Notes under the pieces: generated by a model
Database searches by the model: none
What the model saw: the letters and a program-made list of their open reading frames with translations, nothing else
Told to the model about the DNA's origin: nothing
Source: Pseudocercospora fijiensis CIRAD86
Taxonomy: Eukaryota; Ascomycota; Dothideomycetes; Mycosphaerellales; Mycosphaerellaceae
DNA: 64,000 nucleotides
Assembly: GCF_000340215.1 (NCBI RefSeq)
Contig: NW_006921543.1
Location: forward strand, 124,001 to 188,000
Direction: 5' to 3'
Shown here: piece after piece, positions 33,625-45,636 of the stretch
How positions within the stretch are numbered: the stretch's first letter is position 1
Layout of the letters: every line of letters begins with the position of its first letter
Program-made: the position numbers and the translations under genes

Positions 33625-34855
33625 GATGTCTGCGGTTGCGGATTGTGCTGGTGAGAGGTGTGCAGCATCGTCTTCCACTCAGACAGGCAGGCAGTCGTGT
33701 GCTCTGACCTTTTCCGGTGCCGACAGAACTACGCAATCTGAAATGCGGTTGCCTCCAGACCAGTGTTGTACGGGCGACGTTGCAGCAAAAACAGCGAGTT
33801 GTGGCAGAGGACGGTCGGTGGTGGTGTTTCTCGTTATCGTTTACTACTTACAGATTAAATTCTCGAACGATCATTCGACAGCGGTGTTTAGTGTTCGGTG
33901 TTCCTGGGGAGCTTGCACGACACGGGCCGCCCGCGGGAAAGAGCTCAATGATGCGGTCGACGGGGCACAAAATGAGCGGAGATGCTATACACCTGTATAC
34001 AGCAACAACAAGATGGAGGAGGTGTAGCAGGAGTCAGAGGCAGCGAGGAAGAATCGGGTGTGCGGGCACAATGCGCACGCGCTGAACTCTACACTCTGAT
34101 ATGCATCGATGAGACGCAGCGTTGAGCTCTCGCATTATTGAGCAGGGATGCAAAGCCTTTTGCAGACGCTGGGACCGCTAGCGCCGTCTGGCTTTCGTGC
34201 ACGCTTTCGACGGGCTTTGGTGGAGTCTGGTCATCGCGTGCTCTCCCAGGCACCGGCACACATCCGCGTGCGAGCCACCTGTCTCCGTGCGAGAATTGTT
34301 GAATTCAGTCCCGTCCACATCACCGCCTGTCCTGTCCTGTCCTGTCCTGTCTTGCCCATTGTCTGTATTTCTGCATCGTTCCTGCTTGACTGTCTGCATC
34401 AATCGGCCGAACTTAATCAGCGCCTGACGTGTGAGCCGCAGCGGTAACTAGCCGTCAACCGAGCCTGCAGCTTTCTCCACGAAAAGACGAAACGTTGGAG
34501 ACGGGAGACCACGAGCCTGCCTGCCCTCAACCACCCGTCAACCATACACCCACACACTCTGTCCCTGGCCCACACCCACGCCCGCAGCTCACCGCGCCCA
34601 CATCTACTGTTGGGACCGACATTCGGACCACGGCGGCAACTCCCTATCGCAGGAATCCTCATCCACCAGCCCGGACACAGCTTGGTCAATTGGAACAAAT
34701 CTCTGCGAACCTTCCGGACCACACTTTCGCCCTCACGCCCGCCACTTCCTCCCTCCCGAAACAGCCAGGCAGTCGATGCACACGCTCTTTACTCCATAAT
34801 CCTCGCATTGGCCTGATATATACACTTAGACACTAGACCCGAGTTCACAGTAAAC
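33625..34855. promoter_or_regulatory. shared FAS1/FAS2 divergent promoter
   Basis: A 1,231-bp region between the two start codons of one enzyme complex. A TATATA lies at 34,817-34,822, 34 bp before the FAS2 ATG, and a pyrimidine-rich leader occupies 34,500-34,800. A CCTGT pentanucleotide array lies at 34,326-34,350. I did not see a CCTCGG fatty-acid-response site of the FarA/FarB type. Coordinated control from one region is inferred from the arrangement. Confidence 0.7.
34326..34350. repeat. CCTGT pentanucleotide repeat
   Basis: Five perfect CCTGT units, then CTTGC. The repeat lies in the middle of the FAS1/FAS2 intergenic region, where length changes would alter promoter spacing but no coding frame. 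Confidence 0.9.
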
Positions 34856-37800
34856 ATGAGGCCCGAAGTCCAGCAAGACCTCGCGCATACCCTTCTGGTC
34901 GAACTTCTCGCATATCAATTCGCCTCGCCCGTGAGATGGATCGAAACACAAGATGTTATTCTCGGCGAGAAGACGACGGAGCGGATAGTAGAAGTCGGTC
35001 CAGCAGACACCCTCGGTGTTATGGCCAAACGGACACTTGCAGCCAAGTACGAGGCATATGATGCTGCACGATCCGTGCAACGGCAGATCTTGTGCTACAA
35101 CAAAGACGCAAAGGAGATCTACTACGACGTGGACCCGGTGGAAGACGAGCCAGCTCCAGCACCGAGTGGTTCTGACAGTGCCCCAGCAGCTTCGTCAGGA
35201 TCTGCTCCAGCTGCAGCACCAGTTGCGGCCGCTCCTGCTGCGCCCAGCGCTGGTCCAGCTGCAGCTATTGACGATGCTCCAGTCGGCGCAGTAGATGTGC
35301 TTAGAGCTCTTGTAGCACAGAAGCTCAAGAAGTCCTTGCAAGACATCCCGCTCAGCAAGGCAATCAAGGATTTAGTCGGAGGTGAGCACAACCATCTTCA
35401 ACCTTTAATCATGCGGAGCCCAATCTAACCCTTCTACAGGCAAGTCCACACTTCAGAACGAAATCCTTGGAGACCTTGGAAAGGAATTTGGCTCGACGCC
35501 AGAGAAGCCGGAAGACACACCTCTTGATGAACTGGGTGCATCAATGCAGGCTACCTTCAATGGTCAGCTCGGAAAGCAGTCCTCGTCACTCATTGCTCGC
35601 ATGGTCTCGTCGAAGATGCCTGGAGGCTTCAACATCACATCAGTGCGAAAGCACTTAGAAACAAGATGGGGCTTGGGATCTGGTAGACAAGATGGTGTTT
35701 TGCTTCTGGCACTCACAATGGAGCCTGACAAGCGTCTTGGCTCGGAGAACGATGCGAAAGCATGGCTCGACGACATGTCCCACAAGTACGCAGCACACGC
35801 TGGTGTGAGCCTTTCGTCAGGCCCAGCAGCCGGAGACGGCGGGGCTGGTGGCGCTGGCATGATGATGGACCCAGCAGCCATTGACGCCCTCACCAAGGAC
35901 CAGCGAGCTCTTTTCAAGCAGCAACTCGAGCTCTTTGCACGCTACCTCAAGATGGATTTGCGTGCTGGTGACAAGGCCGCTTTGGCCACCAAGCAGAACG
36001 AAGCTGCTCTCCAAGCCCAGCTCGACCTCTGGACCACCGAACATGGCGATTTCTACGCTGCAGGTATCGCACCTTCATTCAGTCCTCTCAAGGCCCGTGT
36101 CTACGACTCATCATGGAATTGGGCGAGACAAGACGCGCTGAAGATGTACTATGATATTATCTTTGGACGTCTGACAGCTGTCGATCGCGAGATTGTCTCC
36201 CGTTGCATTCTCATCATGAACAGGTCAAATCCGAAATTGCTCGAATTCATGCAATACCACATCGACCACTGCCCGACCGAGAAGGGTGAGACCTACGAGC
36301 TGGCGAAAGAACTTGGACAGCAACTCATCGAGAACTGCCGCGATGTCCTCGGCGAGGCTCCTGTCTACAAAGATGTCGCTCTTCCTACCGCACCACACCT
36401 CACCATCGATCCTCGCGGTAACATGAACTATGAGGAGGCACCACGAGCTAGCGTTCGCAAGCTCGAGCATTACGTCCGCGAGATGGCAGATGGTGGCAAG
36501 ATCTCAGAATATGGAAACCGCACCAAGGTTCAGAACGATTTGCAGCGAGTGTACAGACTCATCCGCCAGCAACACAAGCTCTCCAAGTCCTCACAGCTCG
36601 AGATTAAGCAGTTATACAGCAACATCGTCCGCTCGCTCTCTATGAACGAGGGCCAGATCATGCCTGTTGAGAATGGCAAGCTCAACGGCCACGTCAAAAA
36701 GGGCCGCAATCCTCGCATCAACGGTGCTGCCATTCCCAAGCAGGGCAAGGTGGAGACCGTTCCATTCTTGCACCTCAAGCGCAAGGAAGAGCATGGATGG
36801 GAATACAGCAAGAAGCTCACCAGCGTCTACCTAGACGGCCTCGAGCAGGCAGCCAAGTCTGGTGTCACGTACCAGAACAAGAATGTCCTCATGACTGGTG
36901 CAGGCGCAGGCTCCATCGGTGCTGAGGTCCTTCAAGGTCTCATCAGTGGTGGTGCGAAGGTCATTGTTACCACATCTAGATTCTCTCGAGAAGTCACCGA
37001 GTACTACCAGGCGATGTACGCTCGCTATGGCGGACGCGGTTCACAGCTTGTCGTTGTGCCCTTCAACCAGGGTAGCTTGCAGGACGTGAACGCTCTCGTC
37101 GACTACATCTATGACGAGAAGAAGGGTCTCGGCTGGGATCTGGACTACATCGTTCCTTTCGCTGCCATCCCGGAGAACGGTCGCGAAATCGACAGCATCG
37201 ACAGCAAGTCTGAACTCGCTCACCGTATCATGCTTACCAACCTGCTCCGCATGCTTGGTGCTGTCAAGACCCAGAAGGCCACACGTGGCTTTGAGACCCG
37301 TCCAGCTCAAGTCATTCTGCCTCTCTCGCCCAATCACGGTACTTTTGGTAATGATGGCCTCTACTCCGAGTCCAAGTTGGCACTCGAGACTCTCTTCAAC
37401 CGATGGCACTCTGAGAGCTGGGGCAACTTCCTCACCATCTGCGGTGCTGTCATTGGTTGGACTCGTGGTACCGGACTCATGGGCGGCAACAACGTTGTCG
37501 CTGAAGGCGTGGAGAAGTTTGGCGTCCGCACCTTCTCTCAGCAGGAAATGGCTTTCAACTTGCTCGGCCTCATGGCTCCAGCGATTGTCAACCTGTGCCA
37601 GCAGGAGCCTGTCTTCGCTGATTTGAACGGTGGTCTTCAATTTCTGCCAAACCTCAAGGACTTGATGACCAAGCTGCGCAAGGACATCACCGAGACGTCT
37701 GAGATCCGCAAGGCAGTCACTCGCGAGACTGCTCTCGAGAACAAGGTCGTCAATGGTGAGGACAGCGAGGCTCTCTACAAGACTGCTAAGGTTGCGAAGC

Positions 37801-40551
37801 GTGCCAACCTCAAGTTTGACTTTCCCAAGCTCCCAGACTGGAAGACCGAGATTGAGCCACTCAATGGCGACCTCAAGGGTATGGTCGATCTTGAGAAGGT
37901 TGTCGTGGTCACTGGTTTTGCAGAAGTTGGACCATGGGGTAATTCCAGAACCCGATGGGAGATGGAGGCTTACGGCCAGTTCTCTCTTGAGGGCTGCGTT
38001 GAGATGGCCTGGATCATGGGTCTCATCAAGAACTTCAACGGTCAACTCAAGGGCAAGAGCTACTCTGGCTGGGTTGATGCCAAGTCTGGCGATCCCGTCG
38101 ACGACAAGGACGTCAAGGCTAAGTACGAGAAGCACATCCTGGACCACTCTGGCATCCGTCTCATCGAGCCCGAGCTGTTCAATGGCTACGACCCAAACAA
38201 GAAGCAGCTCATGCAGGAGATCCAGATTGAGGAGGATCTCGATCCATTCGAGAGCTCAAAGGAGACTGCCGAGGAGTTCAAGCGTGAGCACGGCGAGAAG
38301 GTGGAGATCTTCGAACTCGAATCTGGCGAGTTCCAGGTCCGTCTGAAGAAGGGTGCCACTCTGCTTATTCCAAAGGCCCTCCGCTTTGATCGCCTCGTTG
38401 CTGGCCAAGTGCCCACCGGTTGGGATGCCAAGAAGTACGGCGTGCCAGACGACATCATCTCCCAAGTCGACCCAGTCACGCTCTACGTGCTCGTCACCAC
38501 TGCCGAGTGTCTGTTGTGCTCTGGTATCACTGATCCGTACGAGTTTTACAAGTATGTTCACATCTCAGAAGTCGGTAACTGCATAGGTTCTGGTATTGGT
38601 GGTACTACCGCCCTTCGTGGAATGTATAAGGACCGCTTCCTTGACAAGCCGCTGCAGAAGGACATCCTTCAAGAGTCCTTCATCAACACCATGAGCGCCT
38701 GGATCAACATGTTGCTCATCTCTTCCACTGGTCCAATCAGAACTCCAGTCGGTGCTTGCGCCACTGCTGTTGAGTCCATCGATATTGGTTACGACTGTAT
38801 CGTGGAAGGGAAGGCTCGTATGTGCTTTGTTGGTGGGTTTGATGACTTCCAAGAGGAAGGCTCATACGAGTTCGCCAACATGGGCGCCACCAGCAACGCC
38901 AAGACCGAATTTGAGCACGGCCGCACACCAAAGGAGATGTCACGACCAACCACTACCACCCGTAGTGGCTTCATGGAGTCTCAGGGCTGTGGTATGCAGG
39001 TCATCATGGACGCTAAGCTTGCTCTCGACATGGGTGTGCCGATCTACGGTGTCCTCGGCTACACTGCTACTGCCACTGACAAGATCGGTCGCTCTGTGCC
39101 AGCTCCTGGTCAGGGTGTGCTGACCGGTGCCCGTGAGCAGCAGAGCAAGTTCCCATCGCCACTTCTTGACATCAAGTACAGAAAGAGACAACTCGACCTC
39201 CGCAAGAAGCAGATCAAGAACTGGCAGGAGTCTGAGCTCATGTACCTGCAAGAAGAAGTTAATGCTATGAAGCAGCAGGGCAACGAGTTCAACGAGACCG
39301 AGTACATGGAGGACCGTGCCAACCACATTGAGCGTGAGGCAAGACGCCAGGAGAAGGATGCCCTGCAAAGCCTTGGCAACAACTTCTGGAAGCAGGATCC
39401 TCGCATTGCTCCTCTTCGTGGCGCTCTTGCTACCTGGGGTCTTACCATCGACGACCTCGACGTCGCCTCCTTCCATGGAACATCCACTGTCGCCAACGAC
39501 AAGAACGAGTCCGACGTCATCTGTCAGCAGATGCAACATCTAGGCCGCAAGAAGGGCAACGCTCTTCTTGGTATCTTCCAGAAGTACCTCACTGGTCACC
39601 CCAAGGGTGCTGCCGGTGCCTGGATGTTCAACGGATGTCTGCAGGTGCTCAACTCTGGTCTCGTGCCGGGCAACCGCAACGCCGATAACGTTGACAAGGT
39701 GCTCGAGAAGTTTGACTACATCGTCTACCCAAGCCAGAGCATTCAGACTGATGGCATCAAGGCCTTTTCAGTCACGTCCTTCGGTTTCGGTCAGAAGGGT
39801 GCCCAGGCCATTGGTATCCATCCCAAGTACCTGTATGCTGCACTTGACCACGCCCAATTCGCGACCTACAAGCAGAAGGTCGAGGCGCGCCAGAAGAAGG
39901 CATACAGATACTACCACGATGGCCTCATCAATAACACCATGTTCCGCGCCAAGACCAAATCGCCTTACGAAGATGACCAGCAGAGCAAGATCTTCCTCAA
40001 CCCAGAGGCTCGCGTCACCACTGACAAGAAGACTTCCGAGTTCACCTACCCCAAGGTGCACCCGAAGAAGATCCATGATAAGAGCACGACGGAGCTGGTT
40101 GAGAGCCTAGTCAAAGCCAACGCTTCTGCCAACTCAAACCCAGGTGTCGACATTGAGCAGATCGACGCGATCGACATTACCAACAGCACCTTCATTGAGC
40201 GCAACTTCACCGAATCTGAAATCGCGTACTGCAGAAAGGCGCCATCACCACAGTCCAGCTTCACAGGCAAGTGGTCTGCAAAGGAGGCCGTCTTCAAGAG
40301 CTTGAAGGTTGCCAGCCGGGGTGGAGGTGCTCCACTCAAGGACATTGAGATCTTGAACGACGAGAATGGCGCGCCAACAGTGACGGTGAGTTGTAACAGA
40401 ACTCCTCTCTTCGCATACAGTCATACTAACTTATTTATAGCTCCACGGAGAAGCACGAGCCGCTGCTCAAGCTTCTGGTGTCAAGTCGACCACGGTCAGC
40501 ATCAGTCATAGCGATGCACAGGTCATCGCGGTTGCTATCTCTGCCTTTTAG
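34856..40551 (+). CDS. FAS2: fatty acid synthase subunit alpha
   Basis: Exons 34,856-35,381, 35,440-40,385 and 40,441-40,551 give 1,860 residues. Both introns (58 and 55 bp) have GTGAG donors and CTAAC branch sites, and both junctions restore conserved sequence. An N-terminal segment that completes the transferase domain is followed by an Ala/Pro linker and acyl carrier protein with the pantetheine Ser at about 178 (GGKST, split by intron 1). Ketoreductase starts near 660 (TGAGAGSIG). Ketosynthase has Cys1282 (GACATA), His1521 (FHGTST) and His1562 (GHPKGAAG). A C-terminal phosphopantetheinyl transferase begins with GVDIEQ near 1,744 and includes WSAKEAV. It elongates and reduces the acyl chain on its own ACP and self-activates that ACP. 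All catalytic residues are present. The housekeeping neighbours favour the primary enzyme over a secondary-metabolism copy. Confidence 0.95.
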
Positions 40552-41229
40552 ATACCACAAATCGCGCGTTTTGGCTTTTGATGAAGCATGTATTGTACAG
40601 CGGGCATTAGAAATGCATGGCCGATGTATAATGGGCGTCGGCGCTTTGATGTTGACGGGCGAGCGGGTGCGTAATGTTTTCGGGTATCTCGTGTGAATCA
40701 TGATCATCAAATTACAGAGTATAGAAAGAAAGACAGCTTCATTGCGCCCAGGTTCCCCTAACAAGATCGTTCTCCGCAGTCTGTCCACCACGATGCGTAT
40801 ATCGACACCAAAGCGTAATTTTCGGTGTCCCAGAGGTGTAGCAGACGTAATTCTGGTAGAGTGTGATTGTATGGCGGTGTTTTCGAGAAGGCAAGCGTCG
40901 AGATGTGAATGCGTGCGCGGCGAAGATGCCCGCGCCAGGTGTGTCAAAGGTACAGTGTTCAAGTGAATTGCATGCCGGTGACTGCCAGGCAGCAGGGTTC
41001 CAAGGTCATCAATATAAAAGTGTTGGTGGAAGTGTTGGAAGGAGTGTTGGCAGAAGTGATGGCTCCTGGTTGCCCCTTCCTACCGTGCCCGCTTGTTTTG
41101 TGACGCAAGACCCTGGCCAAAAGATCGCGATAGAATAGCCTGTGAGGGCACCAACTAGAGCGCGACACTACGCACCACTCTCGCGCATCACCGCTTTCGA
41201 GAGGACACCGCATTGCCCCAGAAGTCATC
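40552..41229. other. intergenic, FAS2 3' flank to Brr6/Brl1 gene
   Basis: 678 bp without a supported gene. A short degenerate repeat built on AGTGTTGG (three copies, about 41,021-41,054) is the only structure seen. Confidence 0.45.
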
Positions 41230-42681
41230 ATGTCGCAACGCGGGAACGAGATGGGCATGGACTTCGAGTGGCAGAATAGGACGGGCGCAATGGACGAGCG
41301 ATCACCTTTCGCCCAAATCAGCCAAAATGCACAGCGCTTCGATACTCCCAGCAGAAGACGTACGTTCTCCATGAGCGCGAGTATTGGCGGCTACGGCTAC
41401 GGCTACGGCTACGGCGATGCTAATGACGATGATGATGCTGCAGGGAATAACAACGCCTTCAACTCGCCTTCCAAGAATTTCGCCAGCTTTGCCAGCCTCC
41501 AACAATCTTCAAACAAACCCCTCCCAAAAGCGCCTGCGCCTGCAGCCTTCAACTCTCTCTACAACACGCCGCGGAAACAGAGTACCGATATTGACGACTC
41601 GAGCGCTGGAGAGACTCCGAAGTCACCAGAGCGAGACGTGGACAGCGATGCCACGCCCGACATGGCAAAACGAACCCCATTTGGCAAACTCAATGCCGCA
41701 ACCCAACCAGTGGTGCCTGGCGCAGAGCGAGAACGGAGCCCGACGAAAGATCGACCGCAGCAGCTGAAACGAGATTCTTCTTTCTGGGGCAGGTTCAAGA
41801 TGAAGATGAGTCCTGGAAGAGGCGAGATTGCGCGACCAGAGCACTCGGGTGCCATCGAGAAGAGAGTCAAGAAGAAACGGGAGAATCAGCTTCAGCGGCA
41901 GGCTTCGCGACGGAGACGGCATAGTGTGTCGGACTCTGGAGAAGACAGCGAGATGCACGCCAAGAGCCCCCGGAAGGTCAGTGGCAAGCACAAGGACGTT
42001 CATGGGGATGAGAGCAAGCCTCACTGGATCTCCAATCTCTTTACCTTCATTGCACAGCATCCGACTGTGCCACATATCCTCTCATTCTACGCCCAACTCG
42101 CCTTTAACGTCTTTCTCCTAGCGGGATGCGGCTACCTGGTCTACTCCTTCTGGTCAGCCGTACAAGGAGATGTTGACAAGAAGAGTCACGAAGCGATGGC
42201 CGATATCATGGCAGAGATGGCCGAGTGCGCTCGCCAATACACATCGAACAACTGCGATCCGAGCAAACGAATGCCAGCACTTGAAACAGTGTGTAGAGGC
42301 TGGCAGCGGTGCATGGAGCAAGACCCCCACAAAGTTGGAAGAGCGAAAGTGTCAGCGCATACTTTTGCTGAGATCTTCAACAGCTTCGTGGAGCCCATCA
42401 GCTGGAAAGCGATGGCCTTTACATTCTTGTTGGTCTTTGGATGCTTTGCTACCACCAATCTTGCATTTGGATTCTTCCGGGACAAGAGCTCGCAAGCTGG
42501 CCAACAATATGCGCCAAATTACTACCAGCATCCCCCGACACCACAACGCACGTTCAGCAATGAGTATCCTCAGCAATTTGGCACGCCGTGGCATAACGCG
42601 CCACCGTTGGAGCCAGGACCGAGCGGTTATGCACAGATTGAAGGGCGAGGGAGTCCTGTGAGGACTTTACAGTATCATTGA
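41230..42681 (+). CDS. Brr6/Brl1-type nuclear envelope protein
   Basis: A single exon of 483 residues. The N-terminal 270 residues are low-complexity, with a Tyr-Gly repeat near residue 52 (YGYGYGYGD) and a basic stretch KKKRENQLQRQASRRRRH around 215. A transmembrane helix follows about residue 282-308 (FNVFLLAGCGYLVYSFW). Next comes a lumenal segment with four cysteines (ECARQYTSNNC and VCRGWQRC), then a second helix near 400-420 (AMAFTFLLVFGCFATTNLAF). Two helices bracketing a four-cysteine, disulfide-bonded lumenal domain define the Brl1/Brr6 family, which works in nuclear pore assembly and lipid homeostasis at the nuclear envelope. Budding yeast has two paralogues and filamentous fungi generally one, so I do not choose a symbol. 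Confidence 0.85.
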   Translation: MSQRGNEMGMDFEWQNRTGAMDERSPFAQISQNAQRFDTPSRRRTFSMSASIGGYGYGYGYGDANDDDDAAGNNNAFNSPSKNFASFASLQQSSNKPLPKAPAPAAFNSLYNTPRKQSTDIDDSSAGETPKSPERDVDSDATPDMAKRTPFGKLNAATQPVVPGAERERSPTKDRPQQLKRDSSFWGRFKMKMSPGRGEIARPEHSGAIEKRVKKKRENQLQRQASRRRRHSVSDSGEDSEMHAKSPRKVSGKHKDVHGDESKPHWISNLFTFIAQHPTVPHILSFYAQLAFNVFLLAGCGYLVYSFWSAVQGDVDKKSHEAMADIMAEMAECARQYTSNNCDPSKRMPALETVCRGWQRCMEQDPHKVGRAKVSAHTFAEIFNSFVEPISWKAMAFTFLLVFGCFATTNLAFGFFRDKSSQAGQQYAPNYYQHPPTPQRTFSNEYPQQFGTPWHNAPPLEPGPSGYAQIEGRGSPVRTLQYH

Positions 42682-43109
42682 ATACATAAAATGAAGAAGT
42701 TCTGAACATGAGACGACATGCAGTCGAGGTCGGCAATGTGTATAGTACTGAAGGTGAAGGCCTTGCGCTCGTTCAATATCGCAAATGCCACCAGAAGCTG
42801 GTACAATTCACCAGAAGAACAACCTCGCCATACCCCTCCCACTTCTTCACGGACTGAGCTCCGCCACCCAATCTCCTTCGATCCGGCCTGCTAGAGCTCG
42901 CAATGCTGCACCGTTTCGAGAAAGCCTTGGAGTTGTGATGAGGGAATTATTCCACTGACATCATGACCAGTTCTGGAAGAGTCCCTTTTTGGAAACTGGA
43001 ATGGGCGTCGGGCACATGCATCGAAAAGCTGATTGCATAATCTGAGAAGGGACGAAGAGCGACAACTTCATTGCCCTCTACTCCAAGGCATCGGCCACAA
43101 ATTAAAGTC
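42682..43109. other. intergenic
   Basis: 428 bp between two tandem plus-strand genes. A pyrimidine-rich stretch lies at 42,825-42,850. No motif is supported. Confidence 0.4.
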
Positions 43110-44486
43110 ATGAGTTTAGAAGATCCATACAAAGACATCGACGATGCTGAACGTCAGCCTTTGCTTCAAGACACCCCATCAATCCCTCGCTCAACCTCAA
43201 TCGAAGACTTTCCTCCACCTCCAGACGGCGGAGAAGCTTGGATCCAAGTCTTCGCAGGTTTTCTCGTCCTGCTGAACACCTGGGGCTACATAAACTCCTA
43301 CTCTCTCTTCTCCTCCTACTACACAGATAACCTTGGCCTCGACCTCACAGCAGTCTCATGGATTTCCTCGATCCAGATATTCCTGGTTTTATTCCTTGGA
43401 ACTTTCAGCGGTCGAGCAGCAGATGCGGGATTCTTTCGGCTTTGCATGGTTTCGGGGATTACGCTGCAATTGATCGGAATTTTCGCTACGAGTTTTGCTA
43501 CGGTTTATTGGCAGCTCTTGCTTTCTCAAGGGATTATTGGTGGTGTTGGGAGTGGACTGGTGTTTTGCCCTACGATTTCGCTGATTGCTACTTACTTCTC
43601 GTCGAAGAAGACTTTGGCTTTGAGTACCATGGCTTCAGGGACGGGGGTTGGTGGAGTCGTGTTTCCTGCCATTGCACAACAACTCCTGCCGACTGTTGGA
43701 TTCGCATGGACAGTCCGTGTAATGGGATTCGTGGTCCTCGCCTTTTCCATCCTCGCCGTCATTTTACTGAAGCCGAGACTCCCGCCTAGGAGTTCTGGAG
43801 CGATGGTCGAATGGGAAGCATTCAAAGAAAAACCCTACACTCTATTCACCATCGGCATGTTTTTGACGTTGTGGGCAATTTATGTCGCTTTTAGCTTCGT
43901 ACGTCAATCGAATGACAGGCACATCACACCAACTAGCCCATCAACTGATTTCTTGCGTGAAAAACAGATCACCCGCTACGCGACCACAATCATAGGAACC
44001 TCCCGCTCCACCTCCCTCACAATCTTCCTCCTCCTAAACGCCATGGGGGCACCAGGCCGCATCCTCCCCGGCCTCCTCGCCGACCGCTTCGGTGTTTTAA
44101 ATACCATGATCCCTTTCACCTTCCTCACATCAATTCTCTACTTCATCTGGATCTCCATCTCCTCTGAACCCCAACTCTTCGTTTTCGCGATCGTTTTCGG
44201 CCTCGTTGATTCCGCCGTTCAGGGTCTCGTTCTCGGTGGTTTGAGCACTGTTACGCCCAATGTGAGGAAGATGGGAACGAGGTCGGGGATGATTTTGAGT
44301 TGTGTGAGTTTTGCGGCGTTGACGGGAGGGCCGATTTTTGGGGCTTTGGTGGAGAAGGGTGGGGATGATGGGAGAGGGTTTTTGTATGCGAATATTTGGG
44401 GTGGGTGCTCGATTTTTGCTGGGGGGTGTTTTCTGTTGGCGGCTAGGGTTGCCGGTGTGGGTTGGGGGTTGAGGAGGAAGATGTGA
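43110..44486 (+). CDS. MFS transporter, monocarboxylate (MCT)-like
   Basis: Two exons, 43,110-43,898 and 43,968-44,486, give 435 residues. The 69-bp intron (GTACGT, AACTGAT, AAACAG) has no in-frame stop and is a multiple of three, so the unspliced frame also reads through. I remove it because family proteins run straight from the seventh helix (WAIYVAFSF) into the ITRYATTIIG-like loop. A cytosolic N-terminus with PPPPDGGEAWIQV, the signature before helix 1 of MCT-like proteins, precedes about twelve hydrophobic helices. GRILPGLLADRFG after helix 8 is also typical. It probably imports or exports a monocarboxylate or related small acid by proton symport. The substrate is not predictable. The real start is ATG 43,110; upstream codons have only a TTG. 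Confidence 0.75.
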   Translation: MSLEDPYKDIDDAERQPLLQDTPSIPRSTSIEDFPPPPDGGEAWIQVFAGFLVLLNTWGYINSYSLFSSYYTDNLGLDLTAVSWISSIQIFLVLFLGTFSGRAADAGFFRLCMVSGITLQLIGIFATSFATVYWQLLLSQGIIGGVGSGLVFCPTISLIATYFSSKKTLALSTMASGTGVGGVVFPAIAQQLLPTVGFAWTVRVMGFVVLAFSILAVILLKPRLPPRSSGAMVEWEAFKEKPYTLFTIGMFLTLWAIYVAFSFVRQSNDRHITPTSPSTDFLREKQITRYATTIIGTSRSTSLTIFLLLNAMGAPGRILPGLLADRFGVLNTMIPFTFLTSILYFIWISISSEPQLFVFAIVFGLVDSAVQGLVLGGLSTVTPNVRKMGTRSGMILSCVSFAALTGGPIFGALVEKGGDDGRGFLYANIWGGCSIFAGGCFLLAARVAGVGWGLRRKM

Positions 44487-44722
44487 ATGTTTTTTTTTTC
44501 ACTTGGTATGGCTGATGGTGAGGCGGGAGCATCTCAGCTACACCTGATTAGAGATGAGAGGCACCTTCGTGAACCCACGGGTGGTAGATGCGGCATGTTA
44601 ACCCAAGGATGTCCAGATCAAGTACGCTAGAGTGATCTTTCTACCTATCGAAGCACAATAGGTACAAATGAACCCAGATCCCACCGAATATCGAGATTCC
44701 TTACTCAGAACTCCACCGGCAG

Positions 44723-45312
44723 CGACCGCGCATGACCTCCAGCCCTAGCATGTCGAACACGGCTCTTTGCCCGTTCACCTCAGGCTCTCGAGGCTATTGG
44801 CAGGCGCACTATACACTGGGTGGGCGCTTCGTAGCTCTGCTTTATCTACGTCGTCGAAGTCTGCCCTTCTTTCCGACCGCGTATAACCTCTAGCCCCAGC
44901 ATATCGAACACGGCTCTTTGCCCGTTTACCTCAGGCTCTCGAGGCTATTGGCAGGCGCACTATACATTGGGTGGGCTCTTCGTAGCTCTACTTTATCTAC
45001 GTCGCCGAAGTCTGCCCTTCTTTCCGACCGCGTATAACTTCTAGCCCCAGCATATCGAACACGGCTCTTTGCCCGTTCACCTTAGGCTCTCGAGGCTATT
45101 GGCAGGCGCACTATACATTGGGTAGGCTCTTCGTAGCTCTAATTTATCTACGTCGCCGAAGTCTGCCCATCTTTCCGACCGCGTATAGCCTCTAGCCCTA
45201 GTATGTCGAACACGGATCTTTGCCCGTTCACCTCAGGCTCTCGAGGCTATTGGCAGGCGCACTCTACATTGGGTGGGCTCTTCGTAGCTCTGCTTTATCT
45301 ACGTCGCCGAAG
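44723..45312. repeat. 151-bp tandem repeat array, about 3.9 copies
   Basis: Copies recur with an exact 151-bp period. The landmark GGCTCTTTGCCCGTTCACC starts at 44,761, 44,912, 45,063 and 45,214 (one base differs in the last). The period is not a multiple of three, so the array is not coding. Copies differ mostly by C/T and G/A at CA or TG contexts, which resembles light RIP. The flanks (44,487-44,722 and 45,313-45,636) hold no supported gene. The right flank is the promoter of the next gene. Confidence 0.92.
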
Positions 45313-45636
45313 CATCAATGAGAGGAATGGCGAAGTTGGCTCTTCTTCCCGCAAGCGCATCGCTTGGCTGCGCACGTGCCACCATTTGACTTCACCTTCA
45401 GCTGTCACATGCCAGAAACTTCCGCCACATGCACTCATCTTCACATGCTCGCAGGCCAGCAATCGCACGATAAGATTTGTATGTGATTATGACGCACAAA
45501 AGAAGCCAACTGTTCCAGATATTCTTCGACAAATACATCAACATACAAGGAAGCCTTCCAGACTCGGCTCGACAGACTCGACTCGAACAACACCGATACA
45601 TCACGAACAACAAGCGCATTCTCGATCACCACCACT

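Noticed and set aside
37041..38147. 368-codon minus-strand frame antisense to FAS2
   Set aside because: A shadow of the FAS2 ketoreductase region, with no domain or start context of its own.
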